Position numbers and translations under genes: made by a program
Assembly: GCF_943590815.1 (NCBI RefSeq)
Contig: NZ_CALSBS010000018.1
Span: 34,099 to 98,098 of the forward strand
Direction: 5' to 3'
From: Pseudocitrobacter vendiensis
GTDB lineage: Bacteria; Pseudomonadota; Gammaproteobacteria; Enterobacterales; Enterobacteriaceae
DNA: 64,000 nucleotides
The notes under the pieces: generated by a model
Told to the model about the DNA's origin: nothing
The model's input: the letters and a program-made list of their open reading frames with translations, nothing else
The model's database searches: none
Shown here: positions 55,001 through 64,000 of the stretch, piece after piece
Layout of the letters: the number at the start of each line of letters is the position of its first letter
Position numbering within the stretch: position 1 is the stretch's first letter

Positions 55001-55855
55001 TCAGGCAACCACTCCGGTGCGATGACGCCACTGACCAGGCGTCATCCCCACTTCACGATTAAACACCACCGAAAAGTAGTTACTGTCCTCAAAACCGCAC
55101 TGCATCGCCACCTCTCCGATCATTAAATCGGTATGCTGCAACAAATACTGCGCGTGGCAGATACGCAGCTGGCGCAGATAGTGATTCACCGTCATGCCCG
55201 TCTGTTGGCGAAACTGCTGACGCAGCGCACGTTCGCTACAACCTTCCTGCGAACAAAACAGATCGAGAGAAAAAGGACGATTCAGGCTTCCGGCAAGCGC
55301 ACTCAGCAATCGGTCGAGCAATGCTTCGCTTTGCGTCGCTTCCAGATTATCGGTAGCGTAGCGATAACGTTTGAAAGAGACCGCCAGTTGGGCAAAAAGC
55401 AACTCGGCCATTTCATTCGCCAGCGGTTCATCTTTACGGCTTTCATGCTCCAGTTGAGTGATAATTTGCCGCGTCTGGGTCATTCCGTTGCTGCCAATGC
55501 GCCAGTGCGGCGTCCAGGCGCTGCCGTTCAGTCCAGGCAGGTAGTTTTGCCAGTCCAGATTAAGCTTCAGCCGCTCGGGGCAGTAGATAATATTCTGTAA
55601 AACCAGATCGTTAACCGAGGCGTAGGAGTGTTTATCTTCCGCGCGAATGTAGAAGAGATCGCCCCGCGTAATGCGATATGGGCGATCGTTGAGCATATGC
55701 AGGCCGTTTCCGCGCCAGACCAGCACCAGCTCGCAAAATTCATGAGTATGCTCCGCAAAGACGTTTTGCGGATAACGATCGGCGACCGCCACCGCTTGCC
55801 CGGGGCGAGCAAAGAATTCCTCTTTTCGCAGAACTAAGTGACCCGACACAGCCAT
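55001..55855 (-). CDS. rhaR: AraC-type activator RhaR
   Basis: 284 residues. N-terminal cupin-type sensor ([18 protein letters not shown] about 24-41) and C-terminal double HTH ([20 protein letters not shown] about 252-271). With rhamnose it activates rhaSR transcription. It lies 65 bp downstream of rhaS in the same operon. The N-terminus is about as in the shorter E. coli form; several alternative starts exist upstream. Confidence 0.95.
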   Translation of the reverse strand: MAVSGHLVLRKEEFFARPGQAVAVADRYPQNVFAEHTHEFCELVLVWRGNGLHMLNDRPYRITRGDLFYIRAEDKHSYASVNDLVLQNIIYCPERLKLNLDWQNYLPGLNGSAWTPHWRIGSNGMTQTRQIITQLEHESRKDEPLANEMAELLFAQLAVSFKRYRYATDNLEATQSEALLDRLLSALAGSLNRPFSLDLFCSQEGCSERALRQQFRQQTGMTVNHYLRQLRICHAQYLLQHTDLMIGEVAMQCGFEDSNYFSVVFNREVGMTPGQWRHRTGVVA

Positions 55856-55920
55856 ACCTCACGACTTATAACGCACTATTGTCGCAGTTCTACGCTGAAA
55901 AAACGTTGATAGCCGCCGCG

Positions 55921-56757
55921 TTACTGCAAGGTGGCATCACGGCCCTGGCGAATATCGCGCGGTGACCAGTCGAATTCCCGGCGGAACAGGGTGGAAAAGT
56001 GGTTGCTGTCGCCAAAGCCACAGTGGTAGGCAATATCCGTTACGCTTTCGTCGCTGTGGCGCAGCAGATGGCGGGCCTTAATCAAACGCAGGCGATTGAG
56101 ATAACGCTGCGGCGTCAGGCCCGTCGAGTGTTTAAGCTGGCGATGGAGCGTGCGCAGCGACAGCGAAAACTGCTCGGCCAGCGCTTCCCAGCAGACATCT
56201 TCCGCAAAATGATCTTCCAGCCAGGCCATCAACTGGTTCAGGCGTGCGTCGTTATCAACACTGCCCGCAACCTGGGTTCCACGACGCAGCAACACCAGCA
56301 GTTGCATAAAGAGAATTTCGCGGTTGGCGAGCGTTGCTGCATCCATGTTGTCCTCCACCTGCGCCATTTGCTCGAGGATAAAGCGCACCTGTTGCAGGGT
56401 GCTCTGGCTTACGCGCCAGTGGGAAGGATAATTACCCTCTTTCTCTTGCGGCAGCAGTTGATCGAGCCCGGAAAGAAACTGGAACGCTTCCGGCGAGCGA
56501 TAAAGGACATTGGTCAGACAAAGGTTATCGGTGTGCTCATAAAGATGGCGATCCGTATCGCGAACAAAACAGACCGTACCCCCGCAAATAGTATGCGGCT
56601 GACCATTGAAAACATGAATACCGGTCCCCTGCTCAACAATCACAATCTCATGAAAATCATGATGATGCTCAGGAAAAGCGGGCTGCGGAAGTCGCGGTTC
56701 AATCGCTACAGGTAATCGCCCTGAACGGAAAAAATCCACACTGTGCAATACGGTCAT
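55921..56757 (-). CDS. rhaS: AraC-type activator RhaS
   Basis: 278 residues from the ATG at 56757, E. coli length. N-terminal rhamnose-binding cupin ([19 protein letters not shown] about 29-47) and C-terminal HTH pair (ending [14 protein letters not shown]). Activates rhaBAD and rhaT. Divergent from rhaB across a 300-bp regulatory region. Confidence 0.96.
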   Translation of the reverse strand: MTVLHSVDFFRSGRLPVAIEPRLPQPAFPEHHHDFHEIVIVEQGTGIHVFNGQPHTICGGTVCFVRDTDRHLYEHTDNLCLTNVLYRSPEAFQFLSGLDQLLPQEKEGNYPSHWRVSQSTLQQVRFILEQMAQVEDNMDAATLANREILFMQLLVLLRRGTQVAGSVDNDARLNQLMAWLEDHFAEDVCWEALAEQFSLSLRTLHRQLKHSTGLTPQRYLNRLRLIKARHLLRHSDESVTDIAYHCGFGDSNHFSTLFRREFDWSPRDIRQGRDATLQ

Positions 56758-56932
56758 AACGCCCCCACTCAATGAGAAAAGTTATCAGGATAGTAATCGG
56801 GGGTGGCTAACCTCACCTTAAAGTTTCGACACCAAAGGGCGCAAACCTGGTCGTTTTTTCAAGAAAGGCCGGGAAAGATCGGGAATTGCGGAGAGCGTCA
56901 CACCCGCGCAATACGGGGCGATTGGCGGAAAT

Positions 56933-56948
56933 TGTGAGCTCTCTCACG
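56933..56948. promoter_or_regulatory. CRP site in the rhaS-rhaB region
   Basis: TGTGA-GCTCTC-TCACG, one base off the consensus, centred about 115 bases before the rhaB start. The remainder of 56758-57057 should hold the RhaS and RhaR half-sites; I did not assign them base by base. Confidence 0.82.
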
Positions 56949-57057
56949 TCTACCTTTGCTTTCTTGCCAGCCGTCCATTTTGCTGTCAGTGATGAGAAGG
57001 TCACGCTCGAACGCGCTTCTTAGACTGGGTCCAATGACATTAAGAAGGACTCCAGCC

Positions 57058-58527
57058 ATGACTCTTCGCCATTGTGTGGCCGTCGATTTAGGGGCATCCA
57101 GCGGACGCGTGATGCTTGCCCGCTACGATACCGGGCAACACACACTCTCTCTGCACGAAATCCACCGTTTCGTGAACTGCCTGCAAAAACAGGATGGATT
57201 TGATACCTGGGATATCGACGGGCTTGAGGCGGAGATCCGCATCGGCCTGAACAAGGTGTGCGAACAGGGCATCCTGATCGACAGCATCGGTATCGACACC
57301 TGGGGCGTGGATTACGTTCTGCTTAATCGCGACGGTCAGCGCTTAGGCCTGCCGGTCTCCTACCGTGATAGCCGCACCGACGGTGTGATGGCTCGGGCGA
57401 TTGAACAGCTCGGGAAAGCGCAAATCTATCGCCGCAGCGGTATTCAGTTCCTGCCGTTTAATACGCTCTATCAGCTACGCGCGCTGGTTGAACAGCAGCC
57501 GGAAATCGCCGCCGAGGCGGCCCATGCCCTGCTGATCCCCGATTACTTCAGCTATCGCCTGACCGGCAAAATGAACTGGGAATATACCAACGCCACCACC
57601 ACGCAGTTGGTCAATATTCAGACTGATAACTGGGATGAAGACCTGCTGAACTGGACCGGCGCATCGCCGAAATGGTTCGGAACGCCAACGCATCCTGGCA
57701 ACGTGATTGGCCACTGGATTTGCCCGCTGGGCAACAAAATCCCGGTGGTGGCCGTCGCGAGCCATGATACGGCAAGCGCAGTCATTGCTTCGCCGCTGGC
57801 GAACAAAGACGCCGCTTATCTCTCATCCGGTACCTGGTCATTGATGGGCTTTGAAAGCACTACGCCATACACCAGCGAATATGCCCTGGCAGCCAATATC
57901 ACCAATGAAGGCGGTGCAGAGGGGCGTTATCGGGTGCTGAAAAACATCATGGGGCTGTGGCTACTTCAGCGTGTGATTAAAGAGCAGAACATCACTGACC
58001 TGCCTGCATTGATTGCCGAAACGGAACAACTCAGCGCCTGCCGTTTCCTGATCAACCCCAATGAAGACCGTTTTATTAACCCGGACAACATGAGCGCTGA
58101 AATTCAGGCCGCCTGCCGCGAGACCTCGCAGCCGGTGCCGCAGCGCCCTGCCGAACTGGCGCGCTGTATTTTCGACAGCCTTGCCCTGCTTTACGCCGAC
58201 ATTCTGCACGAACTGGCACACCTGCGCGGAAAACCGTTCAGCCAGCTGCATGTTGTCGGTGGCGGTTGCCAGAACCACTTACTCAACCAGCTTTGTGCCG
58301 ACGCCTGCGGCGTGACGGTGGTGGCGGGCCCGATTGAGGCCTCCACGCTCGGCAATATCGGTGTTCAGCTGATGACGCTGGAAGAACTGGGCACCGTTGA
58401 TGATTTCCGTCAGGTGGTGACCGACAACTACGGCCTGACCACCTTCACCCCTCATCCTGAAAATGAAATTGCCCGCTACGTTGCGCAGTTTCAGCAAAAA
58501 CGACTGACAAAGGAGCTTTGCGCATGA
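57058..58527 (+). CDS. rhaB: Rhamnulokinase
   Basis: 489 residues from the ATG at 57058 with AAGGA upstream (the frame is open earlier, back to 56956). FGGY-family kinase: [12 protein letters not shown] near residue 8, [12 protein letters not shown] near 78, and the ATP-binding block [20 protein letters not shown] near 400. Phosphorylates L-rhamnulose. Coupled by ATGA to rhaA. Confidence 0.97.
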   Translation: MTLRHCVAVDLGASSGRVMLARYDTGQHTLSLHEIHRFVNCLQKQDGFDTWDIDGLEAEIRIGLNKVCEQGILIDSIGIDTWGVDYVLLNRDGQRLGLPVSYRDSRTDGVMARAIEQLGKAQIYRRSGIQFLPFNTLYQLRALVEQQPEIAAEAAHALLIPDYFSYRLTGKMNWEYTNATTTQLVNIQTDNWDEDLLNWTGASPKWFGTPTHPGNVIGHWICPLGNKIPVVAVASHDTASAVIASPLANKDAAYLSSGTWSLMGFESTTPYTSEYALAANITNEGGAEGRYRVLKNIMGLWLLQRVIKEQNITDLPALIAETEQLSACRFLINPNEDRFINPDNMSAEIQAACRETSQPVPQRPAELARCIFDSLALLYADILHELAHLRGKPFSQLHVVGGGCQNHLLNQLCADACGVTVVAGPIEASTLGNIGVQLMTLEELGTVDDFRQVVTDNYGLTTFTPHPENEIARYVAQFQQKRLTKELCA

Positions 58528-59783
58528 CCACTCAACTTGAACAAGCCTGGGAACTGGCGAAACAGCGTTATTCCGCCATTGGCATCGACGTCGAAGAGAC
58601 CCTGCGTCAGCTCGATCGCCTACCGGTATCCATGCACTGCTGGCAGGGCGATGACGTCGCCGGTTTTGAAAACCCGGAAGGCAACCTGACTGGCGGCATT
58701 CAGGCGACAGGGAATTACCCAGGAAAAGCGCGCAACGCGACTGAACTACGTGCCGATCTGGAACAGGCTCTGAGCCTGATACCCGGGCCCAAACGTCTGA
58801 ATCTGCACGCCATTTACCTCGAATCTGAGACGCCGGTTTCCCGCGATCAGATTAAACCTGAGCACTTTAAAAACTGGGTGGAATGGGCGAAAGCGAATCA
58901 ACTGGGTCTCGATTTCAACCCGTCCTGCTTCTCGCATCCGCTGAGCGCCGATGGTTTTACCCTCTCCCACCCGGACGCAAAAATTCGTCAGTTCTGGATT
59001 GATCACTGCAAGGCCAGCCGCCGCATCTCCGCTTACTTCGGTGAGCAACTGGGCACGCCGTCGGTGATGAATATCTGGATCCCGGACGGCATGAAAGATA
59101 TCACCGTCGACCGCCTGGCGCCGCGCCAGCGTCTGCTCAATGCACTGGATGAAGTCATTAGCGAAAAACTGAACCCGGCGCACCACATTGATGCGGTGGA
59201 GAGCAAGCTGTTCGGTATTGGCGCAGAAAGTTACACCGTGGGCTCTAACGAATTCTATATGGGCTACGCCGCCAGCCGCCAGACCGCGCTGTGCCTGGAT
59301 GCGGGCCACTTCCACCCGACGGAAGTGATCTCCGACAAAATCTCCTCCGCCATGTTGTACGTTCCGCGTCTGCTGCTGCACGTCAGCCGCCCGGTGCGCT
59401 GGGACAGTGACCACGTGGTGCTGCTGGATGACGAAACTCAGGCCATCGCGAGCGAAATTGTGCGCAACGATCTGTTCGACCGCGTACACATTGGCCTCGA
59501 CTTCTTCGATGCTTCCATCAACCGCATCGCGGCGTGGGTTATCGGTACCCGCAACATGAAGAAAGCCCTGCTGCGCGCCCTGCTCGAACCCGTCGATGAG
59601 CTGCGTAAGCTGGAAGCGGATGGCGATTACACCGCACGCCTGGCGCTGCTGGAAGAGCAGAAATCTCTGCCATGGCAGGCGGTGTGGGAAATGTATTGCC
59701 AGCGCCACGACACGCCTGCGGGCAGCCAGTGGCTGGAGAACGTACGCGCGTATGAAAAAGATATTTTGAGTAAACGCGGGTAA
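58524..59783 (+). CDS. rhaA: L-rhamnose isomerase
   Basis: 419 residues from the ATG at 58524, which overlaps the rhaB stop. Sequence [20 protein letters not shown]; metal ligands within [14 protein letters not shown] (near 265) and the D of [11 protein letters not shown]. Converts L-rhamnose to L-rhamnulose. Followed by a pair of palindromic repeats before rhaD. Confidence 0.98.
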   Translation: MTTQLEQAWELAKQRYSAIGIDVEETLRQLDRLPVSMHCWQGDDVAGFENPEGNLTGGIQATGNYPGKARNATELRADLEQALSLIPGPKRLNLHAIYLESETPVSRDQIKPEHFKNWVEWAKANQLGLDFNPSCFSHPLSADGFTLSHPDAKIRQFWIDHCKASRRISAYFGEQLGTPSVMNIWIPDGMKDITVDRLAPRQRLLNALDEVISEKLNPAHHIDAVESKLFGIGAESYTVGSNEFYMGYAASRQTALCLDAGHFHPTEVISDKISSAMLYVPRLLLHVSRPVRWDSDHVVLLDDETQAIASEIVRNDLFDRVHIGLDFFDASINRIAAWVIGTRNMKKALLRALLEPVDELRKLEADGDYTARLALLEEQKSLPWQAVWEMYCQRHDTPAGSQWLENVRAYEKDILSKRG

Positions 59784-59787
59784 ACAA

Positions 59788-59878
59788 CCCTCACCCCAGC
59801 CCTCTCCCTGAGGGAGAGGGTGAAATCAAAACCAGACAATCCCCTCTCCCTGTGGGAGAGGGTTAGGGTGAGGGGTAA
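59788..59878. repeat. BIME-like palindromic repeats between rhaA and rhaD
   Basis: Two units CCCTCTCCCT-GAGGGAGAGGG and CCCCTCTCCCTGTGGGAGAGGG with flanking CAACCCTCACCCC / GGTTAGGGTGAGGGG. Same family as at 47688-47797. Inside an operon, it may stabilise the upstream part of the mRNA. Confidence 0.9.
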
Positions 59879-59911
59879 CCCCCGCACCGCCCAAACAGGA
59901 ACTCGAATACT

Positions 59912-60736
59912 ATGCAATCCATCACTCAATCCTGGTTCGTCCAGGGCATGATCAAAGCCACCTCTGACGCCTGGCTGAAAGGCTGGGATGAACGTAACGG
60001 CGGTAACCTGACGCTACGTCTGGACGAAGCCGACATCGCTCCTTACGAGGCTGATTTCCACAAAGAACCACGCTATATCGCACTCAGCCAGCCGATGCCG
60101 CTGCTGGCGAACACCCCGTTCATCGTCACCGGCTCCGGGAAATTCTTCCGCAACGTTCAGCTCGATACCGCCGCAAACATCGGCGTCGTTAAAGTGGACA
60201 GCGACGGCGCAGGCTATCACATCCTGTGGGGCTTATCCCATGAGGCGGTGCCGACGTCTGAATTACCAGCCCACTTCCTGTCGCACTGCGAACGCATCAA
60301 GGCAACCAACGGTAAAGATCGCGTGATCATGCACTGCCACGCCACCAACCTGATTGCCCTGACCTACGTGCTGGAAAATCGCACCGACGTGATCACCCGC
60401 CAGTTATGGGAAGGCAGCACCGAATGTCTGGTGGTGTTCCCGGACGGCGTCGGCATTCTGCCGTGGATGGTGCCGGGCACGGACGAAATCGGCCAGGCGA
60501 CCGCTGTGGAAATGCAGAAACACTCGCTGGTGCTGTGGCCGTTCCACGGAGTATTCGGCAGCGGGCCGACGCTGGACGAGGCGTTTGGTTTGATCGATAC
60601 CGCCGAGAAATCCGCAGAAGTGCTGGTGAAAGTCTACTCCATGGGCGGCATGAAACAGACCATCACGCGTGAAGAGCTGATTGCGCTTGGCAAACGCTTT
60701 GGTGTTACCCCGCTCGCCAGCGCCCTCGCGCTCTAA
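59912..60736 (+). CDS. rhaD: Rhamnulose-1-phosphate aldolase
   Basis: 274 residues, class II aldolase family. Zinc ligands in [13 protein letters not shown] (H141, H143) and [12 protein letters not shown] (H212), catalytic Glu in [10 protein letters not shown]. Splits rhamnulose 1-phosphate to dihydroxyacetone phosphate and L-lactaldehyde. Ribosome site AACAGGAACTC. Confidence 0.97.
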   Translation: MQSITQSWFVQGMIKATSDAWLKGWDERNGGNLTLRLDEADIAPYEADFHKEPRYIALSQPMPLLANTPFIVTGSGKFFRNVQLDTAANIGVVKVDSDGAGYHILWGLSHEAVPTSELPAHFLSHCERIKATNGKDRVIMHCHATNLIALTYVLENRTDVITRQLWEGSTECLVVFPDGVGILPWMVPGTDEIGQATAVEMQKHSLVLWPFHGVFGSGPTLDEAFGLIDTAEKSAEVLVKVYSMGGMKQTITREELIALGKRFGVTPLASALAL

Positions 60737-60805
60737 CCTATCCGCTCACGCCCGGCGACAACGGTTGCCGCCGGACATAGGGCTTTTAATTTAAGGAGAA
60801 ATATC

Positions 60806-61954
60806 ATGAGCTTTATGTTGGCGCTTCCCAAAATCAGCCTGCACGGCGCGGGCGCGATTGCCGATATGGTCAACCTTGTTGCGAACAAACAGTGGGGCAA
60901 AGCGCTGGTGGTCACCGACGGGCAACTGGTGAAGCTGGGTCTGCTGGATAGCCTGTTTACCGCACTCGATGCGCAGAATATGTCTTACCATCTTTTTGAT
61001 GAGGTGTTTCCTAACCCCACCGAAGAACTGGTGCAAAAAGGCTTTGCGGCGTATCAGGACGCAAACTGCGATTTCATCATCGCCTTTGGCGGCGGCAGCC
61101 CGATCGACACCGCTAAAGCGATCAAAATTCTGACCGCCAACCCTGGCCCATCTACCGCTTACTCCGGCGTGGGCAAAGTCAACAATGCCGGCGTGCCGCT
61201 GGTTGCCATTAACACCACCGCAGGCACCGCCGCCGAGATGACCAGCAACGCAGTGATCATCGATACCGCGCGCCAGGTGAAAGAAGTCATTATCGATTCC
61301 AACATTATTCCGGATATCGCCGTAGATGACGCCAGCGTGATGCTGGACATTCCGGCGTCCGTCACCGCGGCCACCGGTATGGATGCGCTGACCCACGCGA
61401 TTGAAGCTTACGTTTTCGTTGGCGCACATCCGCTAACTGACGCCAACGCGCTGGAAGCCATTCGTCTGATCACCCTGTGGCTGCCTAAAGCGGTTGATGA
61501 GGGCCATAATCTGGAAGCCCGCGAGCAGATGGCGTTTGGTCAGTATCTGGCAGGAATGGCGTTCAACAGCGCCGGTCTTGGCCTGGTACACGCACTGGCG
61601 CACCAACCGGGCGCAACGCACAATCTGCCGCACGGCGTGTGCAATGCCATCCTGCTGCCGATCATCGAAAACTTTAACCGCCCGAACGCCGTCGCGCGTT
61701 TTGCACGCGTCGCGCAGGCCATGGGCGTCAATACCCAGGGTATGAGCGACGAAGCGGCCAGCATGGAAGCTATCAACGCGATTCGTAAACTGAGCGCCCG
61801 CGTAGGTATTCCGGAAGGTTTCAGCAAGCTGGGCGTAACGAAAGTAGATATCGAAGGCTGGCTGGACAAAGCGTTGGCTGACCCTTGCGCGCCGTGCAAC
61901 CCGCGTACCGCCAGCCGTGATGAAGTTCGCGAGCTGTATCTGGAGGCGTTATGA
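60806..61954 (+). CDS. Iron-containing alcohol dehydrogenase, lactaldehyde reductase type
   Basis: 382 residues, Fe-ADH family. NAD site [11 protein letters not shown] (about 93-103), metal ligands within [12 protein letters not shown] (about 194) and [16 protein letters not shown] (about 263-278). Resembles FucO/YiaY and lies inside the rha operon, so it very likely reduces L-lactaldehyde from RhaD to 1,2-propanediol. E. coli lacks this gene here and uses FucO encoded elsewhere. AAGGAGAAATATC precedes the ATG. ATGA-type overlap with rhaM. Confidence 0.9.
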   Translation: MSFMLALPKISLHGAGAIADMVNLVANKQWGKALVVTDGQLVKLGLLDSLFTALDAQNMSYHLFDEVFPNPTEELVQKGFAAYQDANCDFIIAFGGGSPIDTAKAIKILTANPGPSTAYSGVGKVNNAGVPLVAINTTAGTAAEMTSNAVIIDTARQVKEVIIDSNIIPDIAVDDASVMLDIPASVTAATGMDALTHAIEAYVFVGAHPLTDANALEAIRLITLWLPKAVDEGHNLEAREQMAFGQYLAGMAFNSAGLGLVHALAHQPGATHNLPHGVCNAILLPIIENFNRPNAVARFARVAQAMGVNTQGMSDEAASMEAINAIRKLSARVGIPEGFSKLGVTKVDIEGWLDKALADPCAPCNPRTASRDEVRELYLEAL

Positions 61955-62265
61955 TCCGCAAAGCCTTTGTGATGCAGGTGCATGCCGACGCGCATGAAGA
62001 GTATCAGCGCCGTCATAATCCTATCTGGCCGGAACTGGAAGCCACGCTAAAGTCCCACGGTGCGCACCATTACGCCATTTATCTTGATAAAGAGCGTAAC
62101 CTGCTGTTCGCTACAGTAGAAATTGAATCAGAAGAGCGCTGGAACGCAGTGGCAAACACCGATGTGTGCCAGCGTTGGTGGAAGTACATGACCGAGGTTA
62201 TGCCGGCTAATCCGGATAACAGCCCGATAAGCGCAGAATTGAAAAACGTTTTTTATCTTGATTAA
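61951..62265 (+). CDS. rhaM: L-rhamnose mutarotase
   Basis: 104 residues; [20 protein letters not shown] with the conserved active-site His (H22 in [10 protein letters not shown] region) and a dimeric ferredoxin-like fold. Converts anomers of L-rhamnose. ATG overlaps the dehydrogenase stop. Followed by the operon terminator. Confidence 0.96.
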   Translation: MIRKAFVMQVHADAHEEYQRRHNPIWPELEATLKSHGAHHYAIYLDKERNLLFATVEIESEERWNAVANTDVCQRWWKYMTEVMPANPDNSPISAELKNVFYLD

Positions 62266-62280
62266 GTATTTCTCTCACAT

Positions 62281-62307
62281 AAAAAAGCCTGCGATGCAGG
62301 CTTTTTT
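62281..62307. terminator. Bidirectional terminator between rhaM and the large porin
   Basis: AAAAAAGCCTGC-GAT-GCAGGCTTTTTT. Confidence 0.92.
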
Positions 62308-62329
62308 ATGATGTCGGTTTGAATAAACC

Positions 62330-63727
62330 TTAGAAGTAATATTTGAAGCGAACGCGAGCACCGTAGCGGTCATCGTTATCCGTATGATTCTTCGCGTTAT
62401 CGTTATCGCTGTTAATCATAGAGTAGTACGCGCCCAGGTAAATATTGAAGTTCTTCATATTCATTACATCCGGAATCAAATAAGAAGCATGGATGGTATG
62501 AATATCGTAAGTACCTTCGTTATAAATCCAGTCGTCGTCGTCATGCTTAATCAGGCCAGCATAATCATCGATAGTGTTATGCGCGTAGATATAGCCGAGT
62601 TCGAAGTTTTTCCACAAGGCGTTTGCTGCCGCGGTAAAGTCTTTTTCGTTATTGGCATCCAGATACGCGGTGTTCAGGTTAACCACAATTCCGTTTTCCG
62701 GATCGGTTTTCTGGCCGTTCCAGGTCATGGTTAAGCCGTAACCGGTACGGTCGGACTGATCAATAAATTTACCGTTGCTGTTGGTGTAACCGTACGCATT
62801 ATTAATGACGTTCGATTCCATTGCCGCAGAAATAGAGAACTCATCCTGGGAGTAAGCAATAACGGGACGCAGATAAATTACGTTTTTCTGCTGCTCCATA
62901 TCACGGCCGTGGAATTCGCCATCCTGATACAAGGAAGTACCATCTTCCAGAAGGCTGTTCACTTCGAAATACCAGTTATCAACTTGTTTACTTAACAAGA
63001 AGTTACCGCCCGCATCGGAACGACCGCGACCTTCTTTCATCATATAGATATAGCCGCTACCGTCATCATAGAGGTCATTCGCGGTGTTACCGGAATGCTC
63101 TACGAAGGTATCCTGATTAAGCGGGAACATATCGTATGCTTCGAAGCGACCCACTTTGATTTTCCAGTCATTTTCCTGGCCAAAGTAGAACATCGCATCA
63201 TCAAGGTTGACCGTACCGTTCAAATCACCCAGCGGCTGGACAGAGAAACCGGCATAGTAGCCGTTATTCATTTTACGAATGCCGTCAAAGCCCAGTGCTA
63301 CACGACCATTGATATTCCACTGTTCGTTTGTAGGGTCACTGCTTAAGCTTGCATTGGTGGCGGCCAGCATACCGTGCTTACTTTCCGCATCCATATTGAA
63401 TTCCACGTCGCCGTAGAATTTGATATCGCCATAGCCAGAAAGATTTAACGTCGGCATAGTGACATTTTTACGGGTTTCATCCGTAGATTGTTGCCCGTTC
63501 ACCGCTGTATTACCTTGCGCGGCCTTAATTTCTTTAATTTCCGCGGCCTGTTCAACCTGAAGCTGCTGAACTTTACGCTCTGCCTGAGTCGCGCGGTTTT
63601 CCGCAGCTTCCAGACGATTTTCAAGCATTTCCAGACGCTGTTCTAACGTCATTGTTCTAGGTTTTGCAACACCGGTGTTTGCCACTAACAACAAACCAAT
63701 GGCGATAGATAATGTTGTTTTCTTCAT
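62330..63727 (-). CDS. Carbohydrate-specific outer-membrane porin (RafY/ScrY/BglH-like)
   Basis: 465 residues. Signal peptide about 1-21 (NTGVA), a periplasmic coiled coil about 26-70 (LEQRLEMLENRLEAAENRAT), a Ser/Thr/Gln-rich linker, then a beta-barrel from about 90 (LSGYGDIKFYGDVEF) to the C-terminal aromatic RFKYYF. This layout is that of sugar-induced porins such as ScrY and RafY. Convergent with rhaM; the substrate cannot be read from the sequence, though rhamnose-containing oligosaccharides would fit the neighbourhood. Confidence 0.88.
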   Translation of the reverse strand: MKKTTLSIAIGLLLVANTGVAKPRTMTLEQRLEMLENRLEAAENRATQAERKVQQLQVEQAAEIKEIKAAQGNTAVNGQQSTDETRKNVTMPTLNLSGYGDIKFYGDVEFNMDAESKHGMLAATNASLSSDPTNEQWNINGRVALGFDGIRKMNNGYYAGFSVQPLGDLNGTVNLDDAMFYFGQENDWKIKVGRFEAYDMFPLNQDTFVEHSGNTANDLYDDGSGYIYMMKEGRGRSDAGGNFLLSKQVDNWYFEVNSLLEDGTSLYQDGEFHGRDMEQQKNVIYLRPVIAYSQDEFSISAAMESNVINNAYGYTNSNGKFIDQSDRTGYGLTMTWNGQKTDPENGIVVNLNTAYLDANNEKDFTAAANALWKNFELGYIYAHNTIDDYAGLIKHDDDDWIYNEGTYDIHTIHASYLIPDVMNMKNFNIYLGAYYSMINSDNDNAKNHTDNDDRYGARVRFKYYF

Positions 63728-64000
63728 TATTCGCTTTCCTTGAGATAACTAATAATTAGCAAAACTCTGCGCGATCTTATTCATCTTTTTTATATAAACT
63801 TGATGAATATAGTTTTAGTAGAGCAGCCGGGCGCAAAATCACATTACAGCATCAATCCCATTGATTTGGTTTCTCACGCCTCAGAAGCTAATAAATATTA
63901 GCCAAATAGTTCCGCAAGTAAACGCAGACATTCTTCATATCGTGAGCAAGGTAACACTGGAAATAAAATTAAATAAATGAATAGCCGTTAATATTTTTTG
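63728..64000. other. Upstream region of the large porin
   Basis: AT-rich, no gene. Contains GCTAAT-AAAT-ATTAGC (63887-63902), of which TAATAAATATTAGCCA is identical to the element upstream of the KdgM-family porin, and a related CTAATAATTAGC at 63748-63759 close to the start codon. Promoter and operator region, assignment open. Confidence 0.6.

Noticed and set aside
58746..59708. 320-codon minus-strand frame inside rhaA
   Set aside because: Shadow of the rhaA reading frame; composition is that of an antisense translation.

Overview
The window is chromosomal DNA of an enterobacterium (order Enterobacterales; close to Citrobacter, Salmonella and Enterobacter as judged from recognisable E. coli-type orthologues, a rhamnose operon that carries an extra iron alcohol dehydrogenase, and a TRAP transporter/KdgM-type porin locus). 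It is the metL-to-rha segment of the backbone, interrupted by one apparently complete 28-kb prophage.

Layout. 1-16.9 kb: metL (cut by the window edge), metB, met boxes, metJ, yiiX, rpmE, priA, cytR, ftsN, hslVU behind a heat-shock promoter, menA, rraA, then two AT-rich tandem genes for related membrane proteins of unknown function, then pfkA and fieF. In E. coli and Salmonella a block (zapB, glpFKX, fpr, tpiA, cdh, sbp and others) lies between rraA and pfkA; here it is absent and only the two unknown genes fill the place. 16,950-44,940: a P2-related myophage (structural genes of the HP1/K139 branch of the P2 family). It is bounded by a 36-bp direct repeat. Left end: integrase arm sites, a strong candidate replication origin (12 iterons plus an AT-rich stretch), a C4-like antisense RNA candidate. 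Then tail genes, lysis genes, sheath/tube, head genes and terminase in P2 order, Ogr-type activator, a replication module with a primase-helicase instead of the P2 rolling-circle initiator, Cox, paired operators, repressor and integrase. 44.9-52.4 kb: cpxP, cpxRA, yiiM, a TRAP transporter operon and a KdgM-family porin. 53-64 kb: sodA, rhaT, rhaR, rhaS, rhaBAD, a lactaldehyde-reductase-type dehydrogenase, rhaM and a large carbohydrate porin.

How it works together. The prophage attachment site is the last part of cpxP, i.e. the CpxQ small RNA and its terminator; the repeat restores the hairpin and the phage supplies a new U tract, so CpxQ is predicted to survive integration, while the other junction carries a second, phage-headed copy of the same 3' module. 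In the circular phage genome the iteron cluster lies next to attP and integrase, far from the primase-helicase gene. Tail assembly uses a predicted -1 frameshift, lysis uses a nested spanin pair, and the spike and hub are fused in one VgrG-like protein. The right-hand host region is specialised for uptake of sugars and sugar acids: two outer-membrane porins (whose upstream regions share an identical 16-bp element), one TRAP permease, and the complete rhamnose route with its two AraC-type activators and visible CRP sites.
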